Below, one piece after another: positions 26,271 to 34,783 of a stretch of DNA of 64,000 nt. Position 1 is the first letter of the stretch; each line of letters starts with the position of its first letter. The stretch lies in NCBI GenBank assembly GCA_042091035.1, contig JBELIG010000001.1, positions 55,292 through 119,291 on the forward strand. The letters run 5' to 3'. Below the pieces are notes generated by a model. The model had not been told where the DNA came from. It ran no database searches and saw only the letters and a list, made by a program, of their open reading frames with translations. The DNA comes from AM-2324 sp042091035 (GTDB lineage: Bacteria > Bacteroidota > Bacteroidia > Chitinophagales > Saprospiraceae). Both the position numbers and the translations under genes were made by a program.

Positions 26271-27953
26271 TTAAAAGTCAATTTTTCCGGTAGCTTGAAA
26301 ACCAACCTTTGCATTTATATAATAATCCTCAAAGATCTTCACATTAGCCTCGTTGTCGAAATCTGCAGATTCGAAGGAATATTTTAACACGATATATTTA
26401 CTCTCAACAATATTGGTAATGGTTGATGGAATAACATTTGCCTCTTTAGTAGTAAGCAACGGTTCATCACTCAAAGGCCTGCCATCAGCACCTAATTCAG
26501 GCGCTTCGATCAAAGGAAGATCAAACCCTTCTGAGTATAAGGAGTCCGTAAGGTTATAATTCTCATCCAAGAAATAAACCTGCAGATAAGCGTTTGCAGG
26601 AAAATAACTTTCCATATTTGTCTTAATAGTTAAGCTATCAATTTGAGATAAATTACTACCCAAATCAAACTCTAGTGTATCGTTAAAATTGATGTTACCA
26701 ACACGACCATAAAGAGGAATTTCTACATCCAAATTTGCTGCTATTCCAAAATCTCGATGTATGAAACTTTGCTCTCCGTTTGAATTATTATTGATCACTG
26801 CAAAAATTTCGTAGACCAAATCCTTTTCTGTAGGAGATAGTAATTCAGATATATAACCATCTTCATTGGTTAGTTTACGGGAAGTCGTTACAGTCTCACC
26901 TACCACTGTCGGAGCAGTAAGTGTAGGTTGTACAGATGTTGGATTAAACAAGATTTCATTCTCGTTACCATCTGTGTCAATATAAACTAACTGCTGCACG
27001 AAGGAATTCATGTTTTGCAAACCAATTCCACTAGTAATTTCCAAGGTTATCGTAGGATCTGCTAAGTAAAAATCAGCATCACCAAATTCCTCAAACGGAT
27101 TAAATTCTATAGTATCCTTTCCAAGTGGAAAGTTACCAGAACCGAAATCACCATAAGCAAGTTCAAAGTTCATATCAGCAATTTCAACTGTAAAATCTAA
27201 GCTTGCATCGTCTTCAATATCATAATTAGGAATAGTATTCATTATTACCACAGATACATCTATATCGAATCTATTGTATATGGTGTCACTTTCTTCAGAC
27301 TTCGTCATGTCAAGAAAATATCCATCAAGATCAAAAATCTTAGCATCTGTTATAGCTTCATCTGGACTTTCACTCCACTCAATAGATTCGTCAAAGTGAT
27401 TTCCCTCTGAATCGAATAAATGGGGTATTTCAATATCAATTCTTCCCGCATGACCGAAATCACTAGAGAAATTAAATATCATTGCACTCTCATATAAGTA
27501 TAACGAATCGATTTTTACCTCAAAATTACTACCATCCTCATTTTGAACTTCTGGATTGAATGCAAAAACACTCGTAGGCAATGCAAGTTGATGTTCACCA
27601 TTTTGATTGATCAACATCTCTAAGGCTGGAGTATTTTCTATTGCTCCAATTATTGGACTTGCTCCGTAATCGAAGTTTAAAACATCCGTGGGCTTATAAT
27701 CAAAAAGTTCTGATTGGAAATTCAATGACAATAAACCTGTCGCATTTACATCAAATATTGAATCCATAGTCAATTGCTCCAAAAGATCAGAGACAGACAT
27801 TGATGAATTCACAAGAGGTGCAGCGATAATAGGGGACCAGTCTTCATCATTGTCCTGTTGGCATGAAGAGAAGGTTAGTAAAGGGATACAACATCCAATT
27901 GCAAACAGCAATTGGAAAGTCCCTCTAAAATTGAGACGGTTTTGGACTTTCAT
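26271..27953 (-). CDS. Acidic lipoprotein of unknown function, probably surface exposed
   Basis: 560 residues. The signal peptide ends in a lipobox, LTFSSC (Cys31), followed by QQDNDED, resembling the lipoprotein export signals that send Bacteroidota lipoproteins to the cell surface. The rest is beta-rich with many Asp/Glu and no cysteines; repeated short I-x-I-P/L-F-N patterns suggest stacked beta sandwiches. WSPIIAAPLVNSSMSVSDLL just after the anchor is a start I associate with conserved Bacteroidota lipoproteins, but I cannot name the family. It is upstream of, and 17 bp from, the DUF5723-SH3b barrel gene, so the two probably form one unit. Confidence 0.6.
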   Translation of the reverse strand: MKVQNRLNFRGTFQLLFAIGCCIPLLTFSSCQQDNDEDWSPIIAAPLVNSSMSVSDLLEQLTMDSIFDVNATGLLSLNFQSELFDYKPTDVLNFDYGASPIIGAIENTPALEMLINQNGEHQLALPTSVFAFNPEVQNEDGSNFEVKIDSLYLYESAMIFNFSSDFGHAGRIDIEIPHLFDSEGNHFDESIEWSESPDEAITDAKIFDLDGYFLDMTKSEESDTIYNRFDIDVSVVIMNTIPNYDIEDDASLDFTVEIADMNFELAYGDFGSGNFPLGKDTIEFNPFEEFGDADFYLADPTITLEITSGIGLQNMNSFVQQLVYIDTDGNENEILFNPTSVQPTLTAPTVVGETVTTSRKLTNEDGYISELLSPTEKDLVYEIFAVINNNSNGEQSFIHRDFGIAANLDVEIPLYGRVGNINFNDTLEFDLGSNLSQIDSLTIKTNMESYFPANAYLQVYFLDENYNLTDSLYSEGFDLPLIEAPELGADGRPLSDEPLLTTKEANVIPSTITNIVESKYIVLKYSFESADFDNEANVKIFEDYYINAKVGFQATGKIDF

Positions 27954-28044
27954 CTTTTAGTGTAGTTTAAAATGGATATAACTTAATATTTAAATAAAAT
28001 ATTATATAAATAACTGTAATCTAATCGCGGTATGAGTTTTTGTT

Positions 28045-28533
28045 CTAGTAGGTGCCTTCTACTTGCTTTTTGTAATAATCAACTCCAGCTCCATAAACCC
28101 AACCTTCAAGACCCTTCCAGGTCTTTACTTTTACATAGGGCTCTGTGACTTCTTTCTTACCAAGGTTTATGGTATAAAGGCTATCCGTAACTTCTCCAGC
28201 GAATATAACTTTAGAGCCTAATTTCAGCTCTCCGACTACTTCACTCTTAAGGTCTGGGGAAGAACGGAGTTTAAGATTATTAATATTTACATATAATGCC
28301 GTCACCTCTTTGACAATTTCAATGGTATCAACCTTTATTTCATCAATTAATGCCTGTTTATCAGGAGTTTCGTTTAGTTCTTCAGAATCTTGGACCTCTT
28401 CTTGAACAGGTTTTATATCATTTGAACACTGCTTTAGGGCCCAAAGAACAAAAAACCCTAATAGCACGATCAGTATTACCATCTCCGTTCGAGGAAGAAG
28501 CCCTTTCTTTATTTTTTTTTCTGTATCAGACAT
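28045..28533 (-). CDS. Membrane-anchored SH3b domain protein
   Basis: 162 residues. A basic N-terminus (EKKIKKGLLPR) precedes one membrane helix (about 18-35, MVILIVLLGFFVLWAL), so the protein is held in the inner membrane with the rest outside the cytoplasm. An acidic linker (~36-75) leads to an SH3b domain (~78-155: YVNINNLKLRSSPDLKSEVVGEL, GSKVIFAGE, GLEGWVYGAGV). It could bind peptidoglycan. It lies 91 bp upstream of the acidic lipoprotein gene in the same direction, next to two other SH3b-containing genes. No enzymatic residues are visible. Confidence 0.75.
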   Translation of the reverse strand: MSDTEKKIKKGLLPRTEMVILIVLLGFFVLWALKQCSNDIKPVQEEVQDSEELNETPDKQALIDEIKVDTIEIVKEVTALYVNINNLKLRSSPDLKSEVVGELKLGSKVIFAGEVTDSLYTINLGKKEVTEPYVKVKTWKGLEGWVYGAGVDYYKKQVEGTY

Positions 28534-28570
28534 AACTTGAAAAAATTAAGAGTGTGAGTAATTAATTTCC

Positions 28571-29683
28571 ATGATCAAAACCATGAGAGACAAGGAATTA
28601 CTCTATACATTACTATTATCGCTTATTCCTAATATTGGTCCTGTAACCGGAAAAAAATTAATCACACTTTGCGGGAGTGCAGAAAATATTTTCAGTCCTG
28701 CGGGAAGACAAAAGCTTAGGAAACACAAAAGTTTCCGGATGAACCTGGTAAATGACGTAGATTTTGACAGCCTAATGCGTAAGGCAAATTTAATCCTAGA
28801 AACATTAGAAAAAAATAAAATTAATATTTTTTTTTATAATAATAAAAAATATCCGTCACGGCTTAACTTCATCCCAGATGCACCCTTAATTCTTTATTCT
28901 AAAGGTAAAATAGACTTAAACAGGCCACGTATAATCTCCATTGTGGGAACACGAAAACCGAGTCCTGAAGGACTAAGATTATGTAGACAAATCATAAAGG
29001 ATCTCAAGGCATATAAGCCACTCGTTATTAGCGGACTAGCCTATGGTGTAGATATCTGTGCACACAAGTCTGCATATGAAACCGGCCTTCAAACAGTCTC
29101 TGTACTTGCACATGGCCACAAATTCATCTATCCCCCTAATCACAAACAGACGGCCATTGATATCCAAAAACATGGTGGACTTGTCTCTGAATTTGACTTT
29201 TATCAAAAACCTGAAAGAGAGTTTTTCCCTATGCGAAACAGATTAATAGCAGCCTTATCCGACGCTTGCCTTGTCGTAGAAAGTAAAACCAAGGGAGGGT
29301 CAATGATAACAGCTAACCTTGCATTTGACTATCATAAAGATGTTTTTGCGATACCAGGAAAACCCGGAGACCTTAAAAGCAAAGGCTGTAATCAATTAAT
29401 TCGAGAAAATAAGGCAATGTTGATAGAATCAGCGCAAGATATTGCCACTGCAATGAACTGGAAAGAAACAACAAATAGTCCAGCCCAAAAAACACTTTTT
29501 CATACCCTTAATAAGGAAGAGGAAGCCTTGTATAAGCTCCTGAGTTCTCATAAAGAAATTCAAATTGAGGAAATTACTACCAAAAGTAGTTTGTCATTAG
29601 ATAAAATTAACTCAACTTTGCTAAGCTTGGAATTTAAAGGATTAATTCAGTCCCTTCCAGGTAAACTCTACATGCTGATTTAA
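28571..29683 (+). CDS. dprA: DNA-processing protein DprA
   Basis: 370 residues; an ATG four codons downstream (28583, MRDKELL) is an equally good start. An N-terminal helical segment (LSLIPNIGPVTGKKLI) precedes the Rossmann-like DprA core: ISIVGTRKPSPEGLRLCRQI, VISGLAYGVDICAHKSA, GLQTVSVLAHG, YPPNH, GGLVSEF, FFPMRNRLIAALSDACLVVE, KGGSMITANLAF and VFAIPGKPGD. A small C-terminal winged-helix-like domain (~305-370) follows. DprA protects incoming single-stranded DNA and loads RecA in natural transformation. It is 23 bp upstream of the phosphatase gene. ComEC and a ComEA-like gene lie at 54.8-57.2 kb. Confidence 0.95.
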   Translation: MIKTMRDKELLYTLLLSLIPNIGPVTGKKLITLCGSAENIFSPAGRQKLRKHKSFRMNLVNDVDFDSLMRKANLILETLEKNKINIFFYNNKKYPSRLNFIPDAPLILYSKGKIDLNRPRIISIVGTRKPSPEGLRLCRQIIKDLKAYKPLVISGLAYGVDICAHKSAYETGLQTVSVLAHGHKFIYPPNHKQTAIDIQKHGGLVSEFDFYQKPEREFFPMRNRLIAALSDACLVVESKTKGGSMITANLAFDYHKDVFAIPGKPGDLKSKGCNQLIRENKAMLIESAQDIATAMNWKETTNSPAQKTLFHTLNKEEEALYKLLSSHKEIQIEEITTKSSLSLDKINSTLLSLEFKGLIQSLPGKLYMLI

Positions 29684-29706
29684 AACTCATACACAAAATT
29701 AGAACC

Positions 29707-30816
29707 GTGAAAAAGTTATTCGTACTGTTTTCAATCGTGCTGATTTTCGGATCTTGTAATAAAAAGATTAGTCCAGATAGTTCAACTGAACCATCTAAAC
29801 TCCCAAAACCTAAAAACATAATTCTTTTGATAGGAGACGGAATGGGTCTTACTCAGATCACTGCAGGGCTATATCAAAATAATAATTCACTCAATCTCGA
29901 AGGATTTAATAATATTGGTTTACACAAGTCTTACTCTGCAGACAAATTGATTACAGATTCTGCGGCGGGAGCAACTGCCTTTGCATGTGGAGTAAAAACC
30001 TATAATGGAGCAATCGGTGTGGACGAAGATACAGTAGCTGTAAAAACACTTCTAGAAATGGCGGAGGAAGAAAATATGCCTACAGGCATAATTGCTACTT
30101 CGACCATAACACATGCAACACCAGGTTCATTTATTGCCCATCAGCCATCTCGGAGTATGCAGGAAGCAATTGCAGCCGATTTTTTAAAAACAGAAGTAGA
30201 CTTCTTTATCGGAGGCGGTATGAAATTCTTCAGCTCTAGAGAGACCGATGATAGAAATATAATTGAGGAGTTAAAGGCAAAGAATTACCAAGTTGATAAT
30301 TTTTTCGATAAAGAGTTGTCCGATATCAAAATTGATCAATCAAAAAACTTCGCATACTTTACAGCCAACGGGAGCCCACTTCCTAAAACTTCAGGAAGAA
30401 ACTATCTAAACCAATCTACAGACATGGCCTTGGATTTTCTATCCAGGCGAAGTGATGAATCAGGTTTTTTCCTAATGATAGAAGGGTCTCAAATTGACTG
30501 GGGTGGTCACGCTAATGACTCCGAGTATATAATTACTGAAATGTTAGACTTTGACAAGACAATAGGGAAGGTGCTAGACTTTGCAAAGAAAGACGGTAAT
30601 ACATTGGTTGTAGTAACTGCAGATCACGAAACTGGTGGTTACGCCATTAACCCAGGTTCTGAAATGGGTGAGATTATCGGTGCCTTCACCACCGACTATC
30701 ATACTGCAGCCATGATTCCTGTATTTGCTTACGGTCCTGGCGCAGAAATGTTCTGTGGAATATATGAAAACACTGCCATATTTGATTTTATTAAAACACT
30801 TAAGCGTTTTAAATAA
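29707..30816 (+). CDS. Alkaline phosphatase lipoprotein (PhoA family)
   Basis: 369 residues from GTG 29707. Lipobox LIFGSC (Cys17). The alkaline phosphatase core is complete: NIILLIGDGMG (metal Asp44), TDSAAGATAFACG (nucleophile Ser85), HATPGSFIAHQ, EGSQIDWGGHAND, VVTADHETGG and DYHTAAMIPVFAYG carry the metal-binding Asp/His residues. It hydrolyses phosphomonoesters in the periplasm to release phosphate. The residues after the lipobox (NKKISPD) give no surface-export signal. It lies 23 bp after dprA but has its own terminator. I see no pho-type operator, though such boxes are poorly defined in this phylum. Confidence 0.92.
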   Translation: MKKLFVLFSIVLIFGSCNKKISPDSSTEPSKLPKPKNIILLIGDGMGLTQITAGLYQNNNSLNLEGFNNIGLHKSYSADKLITDSAAGATAFACGVKTYNGAIGVDEDTVAVKTLLEMAEEENMPTGIIATSTITHATPGSFIAHQPSRSMQEAIAADFLKTEVDFFIGGGMKFFSSRETDDRNIIEELKAKNYQVDNFFDKELSDIKIDQSKNFAYFTANGSPLPKTSGRNYLNQSTDMALDFLSRRSDESGFFLMIEGSQIDWGGHANDSEYIITEMLDFDKTIGKVLDFAKKDGNTLVVVTADHETGGYAINPGSEMGEIIGAFTTDYHTAAMIPVFAYGPGAEMFCGIYENTAIFDFIKTLKRFK

Positions 30817-30850
30817 AAAAAGGAGGCTCACTATTGAGCCTCCTTTTTTT
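30814..30850. terminator. Bidirectional terminator between phosphatase and lipA
   Basis: GGAGGCTCA (30822-30830), loop CTAT, TGAGCCTCC (30835-30843), flanked by an A-run and a T-run (30844-30850). The T-run overlaps the lipA stop codon. Confidence 0.93.
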
Positions 30851-31727
30851 ATAAGTGTCTTTCGGCGTGGTATGAAGAACGAACCAAGGGTCCGCTTTCT
30901 ACAAAATTCAATCCTTTTTCAAGACCTACTTCCTTGTATTTAGCAAATATATCCGGATGAACATATTCCGCAACCTCAAGGTGCATTTTAGTTGGTTGTA
31001 AATATTGTCCTATTGTGAGTACATCACATCCATGTTCCACTAAGTCATCCATAACCTCGAAAACTTGTTCCTCTGTCTCTCCGAGACCCACCATGATACC
31101 GGTCTTTGTGCGATGACCCAAATCTTTTATTCTTTGAATCTGCTCTAGACTCCGCTGGTATTTAGCCTGAGGCCTTACTTTTCTATATAGAGCTTTTACT
31201 GTTTCCATATTATGAGAAACTACTTCCTGGCCGCCTTCTACCATACGCTCAAGGGCAGACCAATTACCTCTAACATCTGGAATCAGTGTTTCTATAGTTG
31301 TCTTTGGAGAAACCTCCTTAACAGCCTTAATTGTCTGGTACCAAATTTCAGCACCTCTATCCTTTAGCTCATCTCTATTTACAGAAGTGATAACGGCATG
31401 CTTGACTTCCATAAGTTTTATAGCTTCTGCAACTCTCCTTGGTTCATCCGTATCATACTCAGGTGGTCTTCCTGTTTTAACTGCACAAAAAGAACATGAT
31501 CTAGTACAAGTATTTCCTAATATCATGAAGGTAGCAGTTCCTGCACCCCAACACTCACCCATGTTTGGACAATTACCACTTTGACAGATCGTATGCAGAT
31601 TATACTCATCAACAAGGTTTCTTACCCTCTTGTAATTCTCACCAATAGGCAGCTTAACTCTCAACCAATTAGGCTTCCTTTTCCTTGCCCCATCATCTTT
31701 TTTGTCTACAATCGGAAGATCGATCAT
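30849..31727 (-). CDS. lipA: Lipoyl synthase
   Basis: 292 residues, normal length. It has both iron-sulfur motifs of Lip[13 protein letters not shown] (auxiliary cluster) and [13 protein letters not shown] (radical-SAM CxxxCxxC), plus [43 protein letters not shown] and [12 protein letters not shown]. The C-terminal SSYHAERHL fits the family's conserved RSSYHA ending, whose serine binds the auxiliary cluster. It inserts two sulfur atoms into octanoyl groups on lipoate-dependent enzymes. It is downstream of a barrel-like gene, with a weak hairpin between. Confidence 0.97.
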   Translation of the reverse strand: MIDLPIVDKKDDGARKRKPNWLRVKLPIGENYKRVRNLVDEYNLHTICQSGNCPNMGECWGAGTATFMILGNTCTRSCSFCAVKTGRPPEYDTDEPRRVAEAIKLMEVKHAVITSVNRDELKDRGAEIWYQTIKAVKEVSPKTTIETLIPDVRGNWSALERMVEGGQEVVSHNMETVKALYRKVRPQAKYQRSLEQIQRIKDLGHRTKTGIMVGLGETEEQVFEVMDDLVEHGCDVLTIGQYLQPTKMHLEVAEYVHPDIFAKYKEVGLEKGLNFVESGPLVRSSYHAERHL

Positions 31728-31755
31728 CGTTTTGTTTTTATCAACAAATAAAACA

Positions 31756-31772
31756 GCCTTTGGTTAAAAGGC
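31756..31772 (-). terminator. Weak terminator-like hairpin before lipA
   Basis: On the minus strand GCCTTT, a five-base loop and AAAGGC are followed by TGTTTTATTTG. The stem is only 6 bp and the T-run is broken, so read-through from the upstream gene into lipA is possible. Confidence 0.4.
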
Positions 31773-31774
31773 CC

Positions 31775-32542
31775 CTAGCTTCTTTTTCCTAACTGCAAAG
31801 TTAGAAAAAGATTAATGAAATAATTACGATTTTCAACACCCTCTATCGGAACCATCATTGGAATCTTCTTTGGAAACACATCAATGACAATTCCAGCCTC
31901 TACAGCTTTTATATATTCATCGAAAGCACCCCAATCAACATGCACTCCAAACTTTGCTGTGCCACCTGGGTAAAGACTTAATTCATTTAACCCTATAGAC
32001 CAAGGAGCTGCTCCACGCATTAGGCTAGTATTTAGAAACTCCTCTGAAGATTCCTCTGAATACTTCACAGCTGTTGACATTTGATCGAAATTACGAATTA
32101 ACACATAATATGGCTTTGCAATTCCAAGATTGAAACCAAGACTATAATTTATTCCTACCGCAACCCCTTTTGTTTTGGATTTTTCTGAAAAGTATTTCTT
32201 CTCTCCAACAATAGCTCTAAGTCCATAAAAATTATTTTGCTTACCATAAATTACAGACTCTGTAAGGTCTGAGTTGTTTAAAGAAAGCTTGTATTCTTTG
32301 TGGTGCTTAAACTCACTAAACTGAAGCCCAAAATATCTAGTTTTATAATAGGTCAAAACCTTACCCTTATATACACCAAAAGAATAACCTTTAGTCTGTT
32401 TGGTTAGGTCTACACTAAATTCATTATTGTAAATAACCCCAGTACCATTGTAGCGTTCTTTGGGGATACCAGAGAAGTCTCCTTGGGCAAAGGTTGAAGT
32501 AAATGTGCACACCAAAACAAAAACCAAAAGTCTAACTCTCAT
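31775..32542 (-). CDS. Secreted barrel-like protein of unknown function
   Basis: 255 residues. Signal peptide 1-19 (ending TSTFAQG). The mature protein has alternating short strands with aromatic ends (YSFGVYKGKVLTYYKTRYFGLQF, AVGINYSLGFNLGIAKPYYVLI) and ends in a hydrophobic strand (NYFINLFLTLQLGKRS), which suggests a small outer-membrane barrel. I do not recognise a named family. One CDPGGT-like turn is seen as LYPGGTAKFGVHVDWGAFDEYIKAVEAG. It is upstream of lipA and shares its direction; a functional link is not implied. Confidence 0.6.
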   Translation of the reverse strand: MRVRLLVFVLVCTFTSTFAQGDFSGIPKERYNGTGVIYNNEFSVDLTKQTKGYSFGVYKGKVLTYYKTRYFGLQFSEFKHHKEYKLSLNNSDLTESVIYGKQNNFYGLRAIVGEKKYFSEKSKTKGVAVGINYSLGFNLGIAKPYYVLIRNFDQMSTAVKYSEESSEEFLNTSLMRGAAPWSIGLNELSLYPGGTAKFGVHVDWGAFDEYIKAVEAGIVIDVFPKKIPMMVPIEGVENRNYFINLFLTLQLGKRS

Positions 32543-32687
32543 AATTTGTAAGTGTTTATGTTGACTAAAATCTATATAGACTTAACACAAAATATAAGCC
32601 TTAAGCATATTAAACTCAAAATAAAGTACCTATTTAAAAGGAATTTTACATTTTGAGGTATCTTAATAGTAATTCAAATACAATTTT

Positions 32688-34025
32688 ATGGATAAAACTG
32701 TCCTGATTTATTCACAGCGTACCCTAAGTAATAGGCATCGCTTTGTTTTTGACTTTCTATTTATTGAAAATCTAGGTCTTGATTATCAATTCACCTCAGA
32801 TATAACACGTTTTAAGAATGCCAATAATTCCCTCAGGATCAATTATTCTATAAACGACTTTCCTATCGAGAGCTCAATTACAATTTTTAATTGTGGACTT
32901 CTTGATGAAAAAGAAATCCGTTCTTTTGTTCCGGAGTTAAAAGGGGAGGGGCCGTCCACTAAGTTATTTCCTGCAGAAAAAAAGTCCTCTTACGATATAG
33001 ACTTTGATCTTTTTTCCGCTTGCTTCTATTTACTTAGCAGGTATGAAGAATATTCTGATTTTGACCGAGACAAGCACGGAAGATTTAGTGCAGGAGTATC
33101 GTTAGCTTTTAGAAATAATTTTCTCCAAGACCCTTTAATCGATATTTGGATACATGCGCTTAAGGAGCAATTAAGCATTGCTTTCGATTATAGTTTTACT
33201 AAAGCATCCTTCCAATTTCATCCAACCTATGATATCGATATTGCGTGGGCATATAAACACAAGGGCTTACTACGAAAAGTAAATTTATTATTAAGGCTCC
33301 TAAAATCAAAAAACAAAGAAATAAATTCAGATATAACTAATACTTGGCTCAATAAAAAAAAGGATCCCTATCAGGTGTTTTCATACCTTGATGATTTAAA
33401 AAATAAATATCCATCATTGAATCCATGCTATTTTTTTGCGCTCGGAAAATGGTCACGATTTGACAAAAACACCCCCACTTACAAACGTTCATTTACGCAT
33501 TTAATTCGCAAAATTTCATTATATAATGATGTTGGCATACACCCTTCATACAGCAGTAATCAATCCATAGCTGTTCTAAGCAAAGAGCGCAATAAACTTC
33601 AAAAAATTCTTTCAGCACCTATTTTGAAAAGCAGGCAACATTACCTAAAACTAGCTCTTCCCCACACCTACAGAAATCTAGTTGAATTAGGTGTTAAAGA
33701 AGATTATACGCTTGGTTTTTCGGACAATATTGGATTTAGAGCCTCTACATCTAGATCATTCCTTTGGTATGACCTAGAGGCTGAATCAATTAGTACACTG
33801 AGGTTGTACCCTTTTCAAATCATGGATGTCAGCTTGTTCACCTACTTAAACTTAAGGCCCGAAGAAGCCCTACAAAAATCACTAGATATTTTAAGTAGTA
33901 TTCAAAAGTACGGAGGTACTCTTCGGACAATATGGCACAACTCATCTTTCTACGCTGCAGAAGGTTGGACCACTGAACGAACAAGAGTATATGAGCAGAT
34001 CTATGAAAAGGCATCAAAGGCTTAG
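32688..34025 (+). CDS. Polysaccharide deacetylase-like protein with N-terminal DUF7033 region
   Basis: 445 residues with no signal peptide. The N-terminal half matches the pattern I associate with DUF7033, which precedes a deacetylase domain in Bacteroidota (LLSRYEEY, DKHGRFSAGVSLAFRN, PLIDIWI). The second half has a NodB-like barrel: FHPTYDIDIAWAYK (Asp pair), DVGIHPSYSSN (His), LALPHTYRNLVELGVKEDYTLGFSD and GFRASTSRSFLWYDL. Proteins of this kind sit in surface-polysaccharide loci, but here the neighbour is upp. The motif spacing differs from ordinary CE4 enzymes, so activity is uncertain. Confidence 0.7.
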   Translation: MDKTVLIYSQRTLSNRHRFVFDFLFIENLGLDYQFTSDITRFKNANNSLRINYSINDFPIESSITIFNCGLLDEKEIRSFVPELKGEGPSTKLFPAEKKSSYDIDFDLFSACFYLLSRYEEYSDFDRDKHGRFSAGVSLAFRNNFLQDPLIDIWIHALKEQLSIAFDYSFTKASFQFHPTYDIDIAWAYKHKGLLRKVNLLLRLLKSKNKEINSDITNTWLNKKKDPYQVFSYLDDLKNKYPSLNPCYFFALGKWSRFDKNTPTYKRSFTHLIRKISLYNDVGIHPSYSSNQSIAVLSKERNKLQKILSAPILKSRQHYLKLALPHTYRNLVELGVKEDYTLGFSDNIGFRASTSRSFLWYDLEAESISTLRLYPFQIMDVSLFTYLNLRPEEALQKSLDILSSIQKYGGTLRTIWHNSSFYAAEGWTTERTRVYEQIYEKASKA

Positions 34026-34064
34026 TGAATCCATTTACTTTTTTTGGAAATACCTTCAAAGCAA

Positions 34065-34095
34065 TTGTAGATAAAATCCGAAATCGTTATATTTA
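34065..34095 (+). promoter_or_regulatory. Candidate promoter for upp
   Basis: TTG (34065-34067), a 20-base spacer and TATATTTA (34088-34095), one mismatch from the Bacteroidota TTG-N19-21-TAnnTTTG consensus. The -7 element ends 28 bases before the upp ATG. Confidence 0.5.
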
Positions 34096-34123
34096 AAGTT
34101 CTTCACACCGTTTCAAAAAATCT

Positions 34124-34777
34124 ATGCCAATGGCGACCAGAGTTTTAACAGATCAACCCAGCATTGCTAATACTTTTCTTGCTGAACTAAGAGATGTAAG
34201 AATACAGGCAGACGCTATGCGTTTCCGGACTAACCTAGCAAGAATAGGGGGTCTAATTGGTTATGAGATCAGCAAAACACTCCGTTATAAAGAAACTGAA
34301 ACTGAAACACCTTTAGGTATTTCAAAAAGTAAGTCAATAAAGGATGAAATAGTGATAGCGTCTATACTTAGAGCTGGACTACCTATGCATAACGGTCTTT
34401 TGGATGTTTTTGATAAAGCAGAAAATGCCTTTATTTCTGCACAACGAAAAATGCATAAAGCTGGTGATTTTGAAATTGAACTCAATAAAGTAACAAGTCC
34501 ATCATTAGAGGGAAAAGTCCTTATTCTTTGCGACCCGATGCTTGCCACAGGATCATCGCTAGATCTTTCTCTTCAGGCTTTAAAGGCTTACGGTAAACCC
34601 TCTGTTATCCACATTTGTACAGCCATTGCATCAAGGGCAGGCATGGAGCATGTGGAGCGTTTACATCCTGAGGCCATGATCTGGATCGGTGATCTAGATG
34701 AAGAATTAACAGCCAAATCCTATATTGTTCCGGGTCTTGGTGATGCTGGAGATCTTGCCTTTGGGCCTAAAATATAA
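34124..34777 (+). CDS. upp: Uracil phosphoribosyltransferase
   Basis: 217 residues. The PRPP-binding loop is the C-terminal VLILCDPMLATGSSLDLSLQAL; SILRAGLPMHNGLLDVF and the uracil-binding YIVPGLGDAGDLAFG are typical of Upp. It makes UMP from uracil and PRPP in pyrimidine salvage. An alternative ATG lies two codons downstream (34130). The sodium:solute symporter gene starts six bases after its stop, so they form an operon, perhaps linking salvage to uptake; the symporter substrate is unknown. Confidence 0.95.
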   Translation: MPMATRVLTDQPSIANTFLAELRDVRIQADAMRFRTNLARIGGLIGYEISKTLRYKETETETPLGISKSKSIKDEIVIASILRAGLPMHNGLLDVFDKAENAFISAQRKMHKAGDFEIELNKVTSPSLEGKVLILCDPMLATGSSLDLSLQALKAYGKPSVIHICTAIASRAGMEHVERLHPEAMIWIGDLDEELTAKSYIVPGLGDAGDLAFGPKI

Positions 34778-34783
34778 GTAACA

